From: Haladaptatus pallidirubidus
GTDB taxonomy: Archaea; Halobacteriota; Halobacteria; Halobacteriales; Haladaptataceae
DNA length: 64,000 nucleotides
NCBI RefSeq assembly: GCF_020700235.1
Contig: NZ_CP085301.1
Location: forward strand, 2,914,001-2,978,000
Direction: 5' to 3'
Shown: positions 50,506 through 60,010 of the stretch, piece after piece
Layout of the letters: the number at the start of each line of letters is the position of its first letter
Numbering within the stretch: the first letter of the stretch is position 1
The notes under the pieces: generated by a model
Database searches by the model: none
What the model was told of the DNA's origin: nothing
The model's input: only the letters and a program-made list of their open reading frames with translations
Position numbers and translations under genes: made by a program

Positions 50506-52206
50506 TCACACGGCTTCAACGAACACGTCGATTGCCTCTCCCGACTCCCTGACCGCGAGCCTTGCCCCGTCGAACGCGCCGTTCGTCTTCGTGTACGAAA
50601 CCGACTCGACGCCGCCGGCGATTCGGCCGAAGGTCAGTTTCGGCCGTCGGGCATAGGGTTTGTCGAACTGAACGCTGACGTTCCCGGATTCGTCCGCCGC
50701 AAGGCCGCGATGCACGCCGAACGCCGGAACGTGATTCCTGACGAACGAGGTCGGACTTTCTATTTTCCACGAGTCCTTTCCGTTCGCCCAATTTTGGCTG
50801 TAGCAGTTGTCGCCGCCGCCGTCCGCCTCGACGATTGCGAGGCCGCCACCGCTCTGGTAGATTCGGTTGTCGAAAACCACGTTCCGTTTACTTCGGAGCA
50901 AAATACCTTGGAAGTAGCCGTCTGATTTCCCGTACTCCCGAACGCGATTGTCGGTTATCTCGTGGTGTGTCCGTTTCCGACCGCGGGAGACGATTCCTGT
51001 CCGCCGGGTTCCCCGGATGTGGTTGCGCTCGACCGCGACGAACTCCGCACCGTCGAGGAGTATTCCCGCCCGTCCGGCGTTGGAAACCGTGTTTCGAGCG
51101 ACGACGCCGTCGTTCGCGCCCGCGATTCGAATTCCGTCGCTTCCGGCGTCGTAGAGGTTGTTTCCGGCGACGACGAAATCCGAAATCCCTCGCTCGACGT
51201 TCACTCCCGGGCCGCCGTAGTCGTACAGGTCGTTGTTAACCACCGTAACGTTGCTCGCCTGCTCGATGTTGAGAGACACTCCCGCGAAGTCGTCGGATCG
51301 GGTCGATTCTTCCTTGACGCTCACGTTGCCGTCGATTCGGACGTTTCGTGCCCTGCCGTCGAATCCGATGTGGCAGAAGGATTTGTGGTGGCCGAATCCG
51401 ACGTTGTTCGAGACGAGGATGTACCCCCCCGCTTGCAGGTCGTTGCCACCGATTCCCGTCAGGCTCCCCTCAATGTTGTCTCCCAGCACGTTCCCCACGA
51501 CGACGACGTTTCGCGCCTGCTGATGGTCGTAACCGCGCCATACGTCGCAGGAAATCGACCGGTCGAGGCCGTCCGTGACGATGTTGCCGGAGACGACGAC
51601 CTGCGCGCCGCCGACCTGAATCCCCCTGTCGCCGATATCGTGAATTCGGTTGCCGAGAATGCGGACGTTTTTGGCCTCGCCTTCCACGCTGATGCCGCTT
51701 CCACCGGTGTTGTGTTCGTGGTACGGATGGGTTCGCGTCAGGTAGTTTCCGGACAGAGTGACGTTTTCTGCGTCCTGCACGACGATTCCGTGACACCGCT
51801 TCGCGCTCCGATTTTGATTTTCGGGATTGCCGTCGAACCCTACGCCGCGAATCGTGACGTTTTCGCAGTGGTCGTTGTGGCCGATTCGAAACCCGCCGAC
51901 GTTCGCCCCGTTTTCGGGTTTAATGAGCGCCGGAACGTCCGGGCCGATGACGGTGACGCCGTCCACGTCGATGTCGAGCCAGCGCGTCGTCCGGTAGGGG
52001 TCGTTCTCGCCCGTGATGACGACCGTTTCGCCCGCCGACAGGTCGGCGAACGTCGATTCGAGCGCCGACGCCGACGAGACGACGGCGTCCGCGAGACGAC
52101 TCGGTCCGGCGTTCCCGTCGGCGTCTTGAAAAGCGTCGCGCCCTGCGAACGCCAGTGCGAGTCCGGCGGTTCCCCGAAGCACCCCTCGCCGTGGTATCTC
52201 TCCCAT
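50506..52206 (-). CDS. Tat-exported right-handed beta-helix protein
   Basis: 566 residues. IPRRGVLRGTAGLALAFAG is a Tat signal. The remainder is a long parallel beta-helix of 20-25-residue turns: GNRIHDIGDRGIQVGGAQVV, NDLYDYGGPGVNVERGISDF, NNLYDAGSDGIRIAGANDGV. This is the pectate-lyase/NosD-like fold, used by polysaccharide lyases and hydrolases and by surface proteins. The C-terminal 100 residues form a separate beta domain. No catalytic residues can be named. Possibly exported to act on extracellular polymers. Confidence 0.85.
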   Translation of the reverse strand: MGEIPRRGVLRGTAGLALAFAGRDAFQDADGNAGPSRLADAVVSSASALESTFADLSAGETVVITGENDPYRTTRWLDIDVDGVTVIGPDVPALIKPENGANVGGFRIGHNDHCENVTIRGVGFDGNPENQNRSAKRCHGIVVQDAENVTLSGNYLTRTHPYHEHNTGGSGISVEGEAKNVRILGNRIHDIGDRGIQVGGAQVVVSGNIVTDGLDRSISCDVWRGYDHQQARNVVVVGNVLGDNIEGSLTGIGGNDLQAGGYILVSNNVGFGHHKSFCHIGFDGRARNVRIDGNVSVKEESTRSDDFAGVSLNIEQASNVTVVNNDLYDYGGPGVNVERGISDFVVAGNNLYDAGSDGIRIAGANDGVVARNTVSNAGRAGILLDGAEFVAVERNHIRGTRRTGIVSRGRKRTHHEITDNRVREYGKSDGYFQGILLRSKRNVVFDNRIYQSGGGLAIVEADGGGDNCYSQNWANGKDSWKIESPTSFVRNHVPAFGVHRGLAADESGNVSVQFDKPYARRPKLTFGRIAGGVESVSYTKTNGAFDGARLAVRESGEAIDVFVEAV

Positions 52207-52396
52207 TCCATCCGACTGACGACAGGGAGCAAACAGTGCTTTGCGGCCAAATGGTCGAAAACGTGAACGAACGCCGTTCGATTAGTTCGAAGGCTCGACC
52301 CGAGTGTTCAAGTCACTCGCCTTCATTAGGTATGTTATCACATCCGGTAGTCGTAGTCCGACACGGTGCGCACGACAGAAATCACAGTAGTGACCC

Positions 52397-52672
52397 ATGG
52401 CCGAAGTTCTCGAACATTACCGTCCGACGGACGATACACGCCCTCCCGGCGTCTACCGCGTCGTCGGAGCAACGGACGAAATAACGTTGCTTCGTGTTAC
52501 CGACGCCGACGGACGACGAGTCGCAACTGGTGAGATACACTACGTTTCCCCGCACATCCTCGACAGCGAGTTCGTGCGCACAACTAACCCCGACGTAGGT
52601 TTCTCCCCCGCCTCCGCCGTTCGAAACGCACTTTCGGGACTGTACTGGTCAGTGCGGCGGTTTGTCAGCTAG
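52397..52672 (+). CDS. Hypothetical protein, 91 aa
   Basis: MAEVLEHYRPTDDTRPPGVY, then a small beta-rich domain (RVVGATDEITLLRVTDADGRR) and GEIHYVSPHILDSEF, ending in a basic helix (SAVRNALSGLYWSVRRFVS). No known function. ATG 52397 follows a short 5' region containing a weak TATA-like sequence. Confidence 0.6.
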   Translation: MAEVLEHYRPTDDTRPPGVYRVVGATDEITLLRVTDADGRRVATGEIHYVSPHILDSEFVRTTNPDVGFSPASAVRNALSGLYWSVRRFVS

Positions 52673-52698
52673 TTCCTTTTTTTATCCCGCTAAACCAG

Positions 52699-53148
52699 CT
52701 ACTCCGCCATTTCCGTCAGCTCGTCCGGTAGTGGTACGATACCGAGTTGCTGGAGCATTCCCAGCATATCCCAGTTCGCCCACGTCTCCTTGATAAGGCC
52801 GTCCTCGACGCGGTGCATCGCGAGACCGGTGATTTCGAACGTTTCTCCCGTCGGTTCGTGGCCCATGAACTCCCCTTCGTGCGTGCCGCGCTCTTTCCCG
52901 CGAAAGACGACCAAATCGCCTTCCGAGATCATCTCCTCGATGTGAACGTCGCCGTCCGGAAACGCCGTTCCGAACATGTCTATCATCGCTTTGAACTCGT
53001 CCGCCTCCTGTACGCCACCCGGAGCATCCGGGTCGTAACGGACGTAATTCGGGGCGAGCAGTTCGTTGGCGACCGATTCGTCTCCTTCGTTGACGAACTC
53101 GTCGATGAATCTACGAACGACAGCTTTGGTATCTTCTGTTTGCCCCAT
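52699..53148 (-). CDS. SnoaL-like ester-cyclase-family protein
   Basis: 149 residues from ATG 53148 (MGQTEDTK); the frame extends to 53166. The cone-shaped NTF2/SnoaL fold is indicated by VVRRFIDEFVNEGDESVANE, an LLAPNYVRYDP loop, DGDVHIEEMISEGDLVVFRG and the closing GLIKETWANWDMLGMLQQLG. Such predicted polyketide cyclase relatives are widespread with unknown substrates. The coding end is close to the stop of the plus-strand 91-residue gene. Confidence 0.85.
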   Translation of the reverse strand: MGQTEDTKAVVRRFIDEFVNEGDESVANELLAPNYVRYDPDAPGGVQEADEFKAMIDMFGTAFPDGDVHIEEMISEGDLVVFRGKERGTHEGEFMGHEPTGETFEITGLAMHRVEDGLIKETWANWDMLGMLQQLGIVPLPDELTEMAE

Positions 53149-53218
53149 TTCCTTTCCCCCATGCAAAGACGGCCTCCGAGTACAAAGCTATTGTCTGGCT
53201 ATCACGTCTCACTTGTTT

Positions 53219-53253
53219 GGTGACGGCTCTGTAATCTAAACAGAGCCGTCACC
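53219..53253. repeat. Perfect 14-bp inverted repeat (hairpin) between two minus-strand genes
   Basis: GGTGACGGCTCTGT (53219-53232), loop AATCTAA, ACAGAGCCGTCACC (53240-53253). It holds the stop codon of the gene ending at 53249 on its right arm and lies about 70 bp before the SnoaL-like gene. No T-tract follows on the minus strand, so it is not a typical terminator. It may be a regulatory hairpin or a small mobile repeat. Confidence 0.85.
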
Positions 53254-53956
53254 GAACGCTGTGCATCAGCTGAAGGAGTTCTTGCCGATACGCGTCGCTG
53301 TCCCGGTTCAACACCGCTTGCAGTAGCTCGTCCGTCGGACGGATTCCCGTCGCGATGAGAAGCGACTGTTCGGAACGCGATACGTCGAAGTAAAGAACCG
53401 TCTTCACCCGATTACCTCGCTGGATTCCCGGAAATCTGGCTGCCTCCGGTGTTGGTGTATCGGTGTACCGTCCGATACTGTAGTACCCATCGTATTCGGC
53501 TGTCGCTTGCTCTCGCGTCGTTTCTCGCTCCGCGGAATGCCGCTCGTGCAACTCGGAAAATCCGTGGCGTCGCGCCGTTCGTTCGAACTCCTGTTTGGCG
53601 AACTCCGCGACGAGTGCGGGTTGTGCGAACGTCGAGAGCGGTGATTCGAACGTGACGCGGGTCACGATGAGTGCGCCGACGATGCCGTTAAACTCGCGGC
53701 GGAGACGCTCGGCGAGCGTCTCCGTGAGTCGAGTATCTTTGTAAAGCAGCGTCGTCGTAAAGGCATCTCCCAAATCGACACCTTGCGGACGGAACGGTGT
53801 CCGATTCGTTTCCCGTGCTTCGACTTCCCACTGTTGAATGAGAGGTGCAGTAACCCGGGGATTTCTGTAGTGTCCATTGCCCTGTTGCGCGCTCACGATG
53901 CCGCTTCCCGCGAAGGCGATTCCACCCACTCGTTCGATGAATGACCTTCTATCCAC
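53249..53956 (-). CDS. Tat-exported hypothetical protein, 235 aa
   Basis: MDRRSFIERVGGIAFAGSG is a Tat signal, followed by an acidic, mixed alpha/beta body (RLTETLAERLRREFNGIVGA, VAEFAKQEFERTARRHG, GNRVKTVLYFDVSRSEQS). No lipobox Cys. I do not recognise the family. The stop codon overlaps the hairpin at 53219-53253. Confidence 0.65.
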   Translation of the reverse strand: MDRRSFIERVGGIAFAGSGIVSAQQGNGHYRNPRVTAPLIQQWEVEARETNRTPFRPQGVDLGDAFTTTLLYKDTRLTETLAERLRREFNGIVGALIVTRVTFESPLSTFAQPALVAEFAKQEFERTARRHGFSELHERHSAERETTREQATAEYDGYYSIGRYTDTPTPEAARFPGIQRGNRVKTVLYFDVSRSEQSLLIATGIRPTDELLQAVLNRDSDAYRQELLQLMHSVR

Positions 53957-54107
53957 GACAGGTGGACGCTTTGCAGGTCTATATTCCTCACGGCCTCGAA
54001 CCGCCTCGTTGGTTCAACCCGCGCCGACTGACGAACACCTACTATTTTGAGACAAAAACATCATGGTCGTCACTGTTGTAGCCGTGTAGTTGCAGGGGTG
54101 GGAACGA

Positions 54108-55274
54108 ATGTCAATGGACGCGGTCGTTTACCAAGGACCGCACGACGTAGCAGTGGAATCGGTCGATGAACCCGGAATCGAACATCCGAACGACGTGGTC
54201 ATCGAAATCACGACCTCGGCGATCTGTGGCTCGGACCTCCACATGTACGAGGGCCGAACCGATGCCGACCCCGGAATCGTCTTCGGTCACGAGAACATGG
54301 GAATCGTGCAGGAAGTCGGCGACGGAGTGGAGACGCTGGAGGAGGGAGACAGAATCGTCCTCCCGTTCAACGTCGCCTGTGGCTTCTGTAAGAACTGCGA
54401 AAACGGCTACACGGGATTCTGTACCAACGTGAATCCCGGTTTTGCCGGAGGCGCGTACGGATACGTTGCGATGGGACCGTACAAGGGCGGCCAAGCGGAG
54501 CGACTTCGAGTTCCCTTCGCGGATTTCAACGCGCTGAAACTGCCGGAGGGGAACGAACACGAGGATTCGTTCATCTTACTCGCGGACATCTTCCCGACGG
54601 GATGGCACGGAACGGAACTGGCTAACCTTCAACCCGGCGAATCGGTCGCCATCTTCGGTGCGGGCCCGGTCGGACTGATGGCCGCCTACAGCGCGAAAAT
54701 TAAGGGTGCGTCGGAAATCTACGTGGTCGATAGGGTGCCGAGCAGGTTGGAACTCGCGGAACAGCACTGTGACGCGAAGGCGATCAACTTCGAGGAGAGC
54801 GACCCGGTCGAACAAATCAAAGACGCCCACGGCGGCGGTGTCGATAAGGGCGTCGATGCGGTCGGCTATCAAGCCATCGACCCGGACACCGACGTGAGCG
54901 ACGACGCCTACGACCCGGCGCGGGAGAACCCGGCGGTAGTGCTCAACCAACTGATTCAGACTGTTCGCCCGACTGGACAGTTGGGCGTCCCCGGACTGTA
55001 CGTGCCGTCCGACCCCGGCGCGCCGGACGAGATGGCCGCACAGGGTCGCCTCGGCATCGACTTCGGGAAATTCTTCGAAAAGGGACTCAAGGTCGGAACC
55101 GGGCAGTGCAACGTCAAGGAGTACAACCGTGAACTGCGCGACCTGATAATCGAAGGTCGCGCGGATCCGAGTTTCGTCGTCTCACATCGTGTGGGGCTCG
55201 ACCAAGCTCCCGAGATGTACGAGCGATTCGATAACCGCGAAGAGGGCGTCACGAAAGTTCTGCTCGAACCCTGA
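54108..55274 (+). CDS. Zinc-dependent alcohol dehydrogenase, glutathione-independent formaldehyde dehydrogenase-like
   Basis: 388 residues from ATG 54108, preceded by GGGGTGGGAA; the frame also opens at TTG 54090. Catalytic zinc Cys in ICGSDLHMYEGR and His in FGHENMG; structural zinc in CGFCKNCENGYTGFC; the NAD(P) fold at FGAGPVGLMAAYSAK. The long mid-insertion (GGAYGYVAMGPYKGG and AIDPDTDVSDDAYD) and its length match glutathione-independent formaldehyde dehydrogenase (FdhA). It oxidises an alcohol or aldehyde. It precedes a LOR/SDH gene by 117 bp. Confidence 0.88.
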   Translation: MSMDAVVYQGPHDVAVESVDEPGIEHPNDVVIEITTSAICGSDLHMYEGRTDADPGIVFGHENMGIVQEVGDGVETLEEGDRIVLPFNVACGFCKNCENGYTGFCTNVNPGFAGGAYGYVAMGPYKGGQAERLRVPFADFNALKLPEGNEHEDSFILLADIFPTGWHGTELANLQPGESVAIFGAGPVGLMAAYSAKIKGASEIYVVDRVPSRLELAEQHCDAKAINFEESDPVEQIKDAHGGGVDKGVDAVGYQAIDPDTDVSDDAYDPARENPAVVLNQLIQTVRPTGQLGVPGLYVPSDPGAPDEMAAQGRLGIDFGKFFEKGLKVGTGQCNVKEYNRELRDLIIEGRADPSFVVSHRVGLDQAPEMYERFDNREEGVTKVLLEP

Positions 55275-55391
55275 GCAGGAACGCTGATTTTTGGCCGAAG
55301 TGAACCGCGTAATATCGATTAGCCTCCCGATACTTCCCGGGCGTTGGCGACCGACACAACGCTGATACTGACGTCCCGCATTCACTCGCGT

Positions 55392-56627
55392 ATGGTACGT
55401 TCCCGCACGGTCGAGTTAGAGGGCCACATCATCGACTCGGGCATGATGCAGCGATGCTTCGGCGTGGTGATGGACTTGGACGGCGAGTTCGAAGTCGAAG
55501 AGTTTCGGGTCGGTAAACACAAAGACGAGGAATCATACGCTAGAATGACCGTCTCGGCGGACGACGAGGAGACGGTTCGCTCCATCCTGCACGAACTGCA
55601 CCAGAACGGCGCGCACGTTCCGAACCCCTCGGACGTGGCGCTGAAACCCGCTCCGGAAGACCAAGTCGTCCCGCACGGCTTTTACTCCACGACGAACCAC
55701 CCGACGCAGGTTCGGTACGACGGCGAATGGCTTCCTGTCGAGAACATCGAGATGGACTGTGCGGTCGTCATCGACCCCGACGAACGACGGGCCGCGACGA
55801 AGGTACTCAACGCCATCGAGGAGGGAGACCTCGTCGTGACGGACGAATCCGGCGTTCGCGTCGCTCCGCCGGAACGACCACGCGGCGGGGGCGGTCCGTT
55901 CGGATTCATGCAGGGCGGCGTGTCGAGCGAACGTCCTTCCGAATCGCTCATCCGCGAAATAGGGGAAACCATCGCGGAGACGAAAGAGAATGGTGGAAAG
56001 GTACTCGCCGTTGTCGGCCCGGCGCTCATCCACTCGGGCGCCGGCGACGACCTCGCACGACTCGTCCGGGAAGGCTACATCGACATGCTCAGCGCGGGCA
56101 ACGGATTCGCGGTTCACGACATCGAGCGCGGTCGGTACGGCACCTCTCTGGGGATGGACATCGAAACGCTGGAACATCCGCGAAAGGGACACAAACACCA
56201 CATCTACACCATCAGCGAGGTAATCCGGGCGGGCGGTATCGCGGCGGCGGTCGAAGACGGACTCATCGAAGACGGCGTGATGTACGAGTGCGTGGAAAAC
56301 GACGTGCCGTACGTCCTCGCGGGGTCGATTCGTGACGACGGCCCACTGCCGGACACCATCACAGACGCGGTAGAGGCCCAAAATGCCGTTCGGGAACAAG
56401 CTCACGAGGCCGACCTCGTGTTGATGCTTTCGACGCTTCTCCACTCGGTCGCGGTGGGCAACTGCTTACCATCGACCACCCGCGTCGTCTGCGTGGACAT
56501 CAATCCCGCGACGGTCACCCAACTGCTCGACAGGGGAAGCGCGCAGGCTATCGGCATGGTCACGGACGTTGGGACGTTCGTCCCGACGCTCGCCGAAACC
56601 GTACTGGAGCGTGCGTCGTCCAACTGA
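55392..56627 (+). CDS. LOR/SDH (TIGR00300) family protein, probable ornithine cyclodeaminase-like
   Basis: 411 residues from ATG 55392 (MVRSRTVELEGHIIDSG). The N-terminal LOR/SDH bifunctional region (MMQRCFGVVMDLDGEFEVEE) is followed by the family's domain (AVVGPALIHSGAGDDLARLV, GYIDMLSAGNGFAVHDIE, EHPRKGHKHHIYTISEV). Archaeal members were assigned as lysine-ketoglutarate/saccharopine-like and, as I recall, one from Methanococcus converts ornithine to proline. That activity is a hypothesis here. The frame starts at 55344 but the first codons lie in the promoter. Confidence 0.8.
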   Translation: MVRSRTVELEGHIIDSGMMQRCFGVVMDLDGEFEVEEFRVGKHKDEESYARMTVSADDEETVRSILHELHQNGAHVPNPSDVALKPAPEDQVVPHGFYSTTNHPTQVRYDGEWLPVENIEMDCAVVIDPDERRAATKVLNAIEEGDLVVTDESGVRVAPPERPRGGGGPFGFMQGGVSSERPSESLIREIGETIAETKENGGKVLAVVGPALIHSGAGDDLARLVREGYIDMLSAGNGFAVHDIERGRYGTSLGMDIETLEHPRKGHKHHIYTISEVIRAGGIAAAVEDGLIEDGVMYECVENDVPYVLAGSIRDDGPLPDTITDAVEAQNAVREQAHEADLVLMLSTLLHSVAVGNCLPSTTRVVCVDINPATVTQLLDRGSAQAIGMVTDVGTFVPTLAETVLERASSN

Positions 56628-56725
56628 CGACGCACCCCCACGTACTCCAAGATCCTCATGAACGATACATGTCAACCCGAATTAACGAAAGTCTATTTTC
56701 GATCCTCCCCCTGTATCTCACAACC

Positions 56726-59233
56726 ATGTCCGAATCTTCTCCTCCGGACGATGCGACCACCTGTTCGCTCAGAAAAGCGAAATCGGCCGAGGAAGCCGCC
56801 TTTTTCAAAAGCATCGTCAAGGATTCGCTCGACGGAGTCATCACGATAGACGAGGACGCGACCATCGTCTTTGCGAACGAAGCGGCGGCGTCCCTCTTCG
56901 GATACGACGTAGACGATCTTCTCGGGCATTCGATACGGACGCTTTTTCCGGAGCGATATCGCGAAGTCTCCGACTTTTACCAGTACGTGGACGACCCGGA
57001 ATCGGCGGTCGAATGCACGAGTATCGAGCGAATCGGACGACACCGAACCGGTGATGAACTTCCGCTCTCCTTTTCCCTTCGCGAACACGCCTATCGCGGA
57101 CAGCGGTTATTCACGGTGATGCTCCGAGACGTTTCCGAACAGCAGCAGCAACAAGACGAACTCGAAGCGGCAACCGAAAAGTATCGGACGCTCGTCGAAA
57201 CCGCTCCGGACGCCATTTTCGTGGCCGATGCCGAAACCGGTGTAATACAGGAAACTAACCGAGCGGCGGCCGAGTTGCTCGAACGACCGGTAGACGAGAT
57301 CGAAGGAATGCATCAGACGGAGTTACACCCGTCCGAGGAAACCGAGCGGTACGAGCGGATGTTTCGGGGGCATCAGAAACGCGGCGGTCCGTTCGAAGAG
57401 AGTCAGGATCTAACGGTAATCACCGCGAACGGAAACCGAGTTCCCGTCGAAATAAACTCGAACGTAACCGATCTGAACGGCCAACAGGTCGTTCAAGGCA
57501 TCTTTCGTGACATCAGCGAGAGGAAACATCGTGAAGATGCACTCGACGCGTTACACGAGACGACACAGCGAATGTCCGAGACTGCGTCGTCCCAAACGAT
57601 TTGCGCGCACGCGGTGACGACTGCGGCGGAGGTTCTCGATTTCCCGATTAGCGGAATTCATTTCGAATCGGCGGATGGCGAATCGCTCGAACCCGTCGCA
57701 ACGACCGACGAGGTTGCCGGTGCACTCGGGGGGTCGGTTCCGACGTTCACGCCCGAAGACCCGTTCGTCTGGGACGCCTTCGAGGCGGGCGAGCCATCCG
57801 TCATCCCCGACTTGCAAGCGACGGAGGAAGGGGCGGCCCGGGATACGCCGATTCGAAGCAGTATTATCGTCCCGCTGGACGAACACGGCGTGTTCATTAC
57901 GTCCTCGGAATCGGTTCGTGAGTTCGACCAAATCGACTTCGACTTGGTACGAGTGTTGGCCGCAAACACGGAGGCCGCTTTGGCGCGAGCGGAGCGCGAA
58001 CGCGCGATTGCTCGTCAGCGGGATGAGTTGACGACTTTAAACCGGATCAATGCCATCGTCAGGGACATCAACCAGGCCTTAGTTGCCTCCCCGACCCGCG
58101 AGGAGATCGAGCGAACGGTGTGCGAACGATTCGCGGCGTCGGACGTCTACCACGGAGCGCTCGTCGGTACCTTGTCCGCGGCGGAGCAAGGACTCTCGGT
58201 CCAAACGGCGGCCGGAATCGACGATACGTACCTCGAAATCGTCGCTAACGAGGGCATCGAGACGGAATCCGGTGCCGCGGCGACGGCGATACGAACCGGC
58301 ACGGTTCAAGTCGTCGAAGACGTTCAGACCGACCCGGCGTTTCCGGAATCGATAAAAATGGCGGCGCGCGCGCGAAACTACCGTTCCGCCGCCTGTATCC
58401 CGTTCGGACACGGAGAAACGATGTACGGGGTTTTGGTCGTGTACGCGGCTCGACCAACGGTCATCGGGGAGCGTGAGCAAGCCGTATTCGCCGAACTGGG
58501 CGAGATGATCGGTCACGCGATAAACGCCGTCGAGAGCAAACAGCTCCTCTACAGCGAGCGTATCCTCGAACTCGAATTTTTACTCACCGGAACGGACTCT
58601 TTTTTCGTTACTACCTCTGCGGAGCTTGAATGTTCGTTCACGCTCGATGGTGTGGTACCAGCACCGAACGAGACCTACATATTCTACGTGACGAGTTCCG
58701 GAGTCTCACCGGAAGACGTTATCGAGCGAGCAAACGCGTCGCCCAGCATCGAGCGCGTTCGGCAGATACAGAGCGGTGAAAGCGATAACACGTTCGAAAT
58801 AAAGATTCAGGGGACAAAAACCACCGCGCAAGCGCTCATCGAACGCGGTGCGTACGTCCGCAGCGGGACGATTACTCGGGGCGAAGGAACGCTCATCGCA
58901 GAAGTTCCAGCGAACACCGAAATTCGACCGTTCGTCGAAGCGGTTCAGGCCGTGTATCCGAGCGCCGCGCTCCTCGCGAAACGAAATCGAGAACATCCCC
59001 ACCATCCGGAACCCGACCTCAATCACGAGTTAGAGGAGATGTTGACCGCGCGGCAGTTGGAGATACTACTGTCCGCGTATCTTGCGGGATACTTCGACTA
59101 CCCGCGGGCGAGCACAGGTGCGGAACTCGCCGAAACGTTCGACATTACCTCGCCGACGTTTCATCAACACTTGCAGGCTGCACATCAGAAGGTGCTCACG
59201 CTCCTATTCAGCAATCGCAACGAGGGAGACTGA
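56726..59233 (+). CDS. PAS-PAS-GAF-GAF sensor with Bat/HTH_10 output
   Basis: About 835 residues. Two PAS domains (FFKSIVKDSLDGVITIDEDA at about 26; KYRTLVETAPDAIFVADAE at about 152), two GAF domains (about 275-420 and 440-600: TAAEVLDFPISGIHFESADG and AACIPFGHGETMYGV), then the bacterio-opsin-activator (Bat) domain (LLTGTDSFFVTTSAELECSF, 615-760) and a C-terminal HTH_10 (LTARQLEILLSAYLAGYFDY). A cytosolic one-component regulator, probably responding to light, redox or a small molecule. No histidine kinase domain. ATG 56726 gives a leaderless start after CTATTTTCG; an ATG at 56669 is the alternative. Confidence 0.9.
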   Translation: MSESSPPDDATTCSLRKAKSAEEAAFFKSIVKDSLDGVITIDEDATIVFANEAAASLFGYDVDDLLGHSIRTLFPERYREVSDFYQYVDDPESAVECTSIERIGRHRTGDELPLSFSLREHAYRGQRLFTVMLRDVSEQQQQQDELEAATEKYRTLVETAPDAIFVADAETGVIQETNRAAAELLERPVDEIEGMHQTELHPSEETERYERMFRGHQKRGGPFEESQDLTVITANGNRVPVEINSNVTDLNGQQVVQGIFRDISERKHREDALDALHETTQRMSETASSQTICAHAVTTAAEVLDFPISGIHFESADGESLEPVATTDEVAGALGGSVPTFTPEDPFVWDAFEAGEPSVIPDLQATEEGAARDTPIRSSIIVPLDEHGVFITSSESVREFDQIDFDLVRVLAANTEAALARAERERAIARQRDELTTLNRINAIVRDINQALVASPTREEIERTVCERFAASDVYHGALVGTLSAAEQGLSVQTAAGIDDTYLEIVANEGIETESGAAATAIRTGTVQVVEDVQTDPAFPESIKMAARARNYRSAACIPFGHGETMYGVLVVYAARPTVIGEREQAVFAELGEMIGHAINAVESKQLLYSERILELEFLLTGTDSFFVTTSAELECSFTLDGVVPAPNETYIFYVTSSGVSPEDVIERANASPSIERVRQIQSGESDNTFEIKIQGTKTTAQALIERGAYVRSGTITRGEGTLIAEVPANTEIRPFVEAVQAVYPSAALLAKRNREHPHHPEPDLNHELEEMLTARQLEILLSAYLAGYFDYPRASTGAELAETFDITSPTFHQHLQAAHQKVLTLLFSNRNEGD

Positions 59234-59314
59234 CCCGTCCCGCGTTCGACTTCGATGGAGATACCTCAATAGTGAGGCAGAGGATTCGTGGCCCGAGACT
59301 CGTTCCATCAGGTA

Positions 59315-59683
59315 ATGAGCGATTCCGAGAAACGAGTCGACAACATCGAAACTGTGCGGAATCACCCCGAGGAAGCGTACGAGTCGAAACTGTCGTCCGA
59401 AACTATCGCACGGGTTCTGAAGAATCGACGGCGGAGAGCTATCTGCCGGGTTCTCGCGAACGGTTCCAATGTCACGACGCTGGATGAACTCGTTGACGCG
59501 CTCATGGAGCAGGAAGCGAACGCGACGGGGACGGAAACCGAACGCGACCGTGAGTTACTATCCATCCGACTCCACCACGTCCACCTCCCGCTCTTGGAAG
59601 ATATTGGTCTCATCGCGTACGAACACCGATGCGGAACCGTTCGTTACTGGGGACATTCGGAAATAGAGAATTTTCTCAACTAG
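59315..59683 (+). CDS. DUF7344-like winged-helix regulator, 122 aa
   Basis: SSETIARVLKNRRRRAICRV, then LANGSNVTTLDELVDALMEQ, and LSIRLHHVHLPLLEDIGLIA with YWGHSEIENFLN give the DUF7344 winged-helix pattern, common in haloarchaea. It might respond to the sensor encoded 80 bp upstream, but the sequence gives no target. ATG 59315 (MSDSEKRV) is chosen over a GTG at 59288. Confidence 0.75.
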   Translation: MSDSEKRVDNIETVRNHPEEAYESKLSSETIARVLKNRRRRAICRVLANGSNVTTLDELVDALMEQEANATGTETERDRELLSIRLHHVHLPLLEDIGLIAYEHRCGTVRYWGHSEIENFLN

Positions 59684-59881
59684 CTCCGTTCCTCTTGTGA
59701 ACGCGCTGGAAAACGCGAGTTGCTCTCAGCGTAGCGAAAGAGAATGACCGCCGACCGAACGTCCACTGAACAAAAAACTGGACGACTTTCTTTTCTGTCG
59801 AGGGTCGTACGATTCGAGGCTTTCATCGCATTTTAGCTAACGGTTACTGATCTCTCCATTGGAATGTACGACCTCGTGATA

Positions 59882-59897
59882 TTTAGGCCTCCCTAAA
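59882..59897. promoter_or_regulatory. Iron box 1 (DtxR/Idr-type palindrome)
   Basis: TTTAGG (59882-59887), spacer CCTC, CCTAAA (59892-59897): perfect 6-bp arms. The form TTAGGnnnnCCTAA is the core of DtxR-family operators; haloarchaeal Idr/SirR proteins bind such sites when iron is replete. 36 bp centre-to-centre from iron box 2. Confidence 0.75.
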
Positions 59898-59914
59898 AAC
59901 CGCAGGGTTTACAT

Positions 59915-59936
59915 GGTTTTAGGCAAGCCTAAAACC
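59915..59936. promoter_or_regulatory. Iron box 2 (DtxR/Idr-type palindrome)
   Basis: GGTTTTAGGC (59915-59924), AA, GCCTAAAACC (59927-59936): perfect 10-bp arms containing TTAGGCAAGCCTAA. It lies just upstream of the TATA box at 59947, over or next to the BRE, a position where a bound dimer would block TFB. Predicts repression of the siderophore genes by iron. Confidence 0.85.
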
Positions 59937-60010
59937 TGTAATGCGTCGATATAAGCCGCGGAACGTACGAACAGCAACAGCTATCCCGATTATTTCGATC
60001 AGGGGGCGCA

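Larger units (their letters stand above)
59684..60010 (+). other. 327-bp regulatory interval before the siderophore operon
   Basis: No convincing gene. The right half holds two DtxR-type palindromes (59882-59897, 59915-59936), then CGATATAAGCC (about 59947-59957), a TATA box about 55 bp before ATG 60011. Further left, TTTTAGCTAAC at about 59831-59841 contains the 8-bp palindrome TTAGCTAA and may be a weak third site. Confidence 0.6.
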
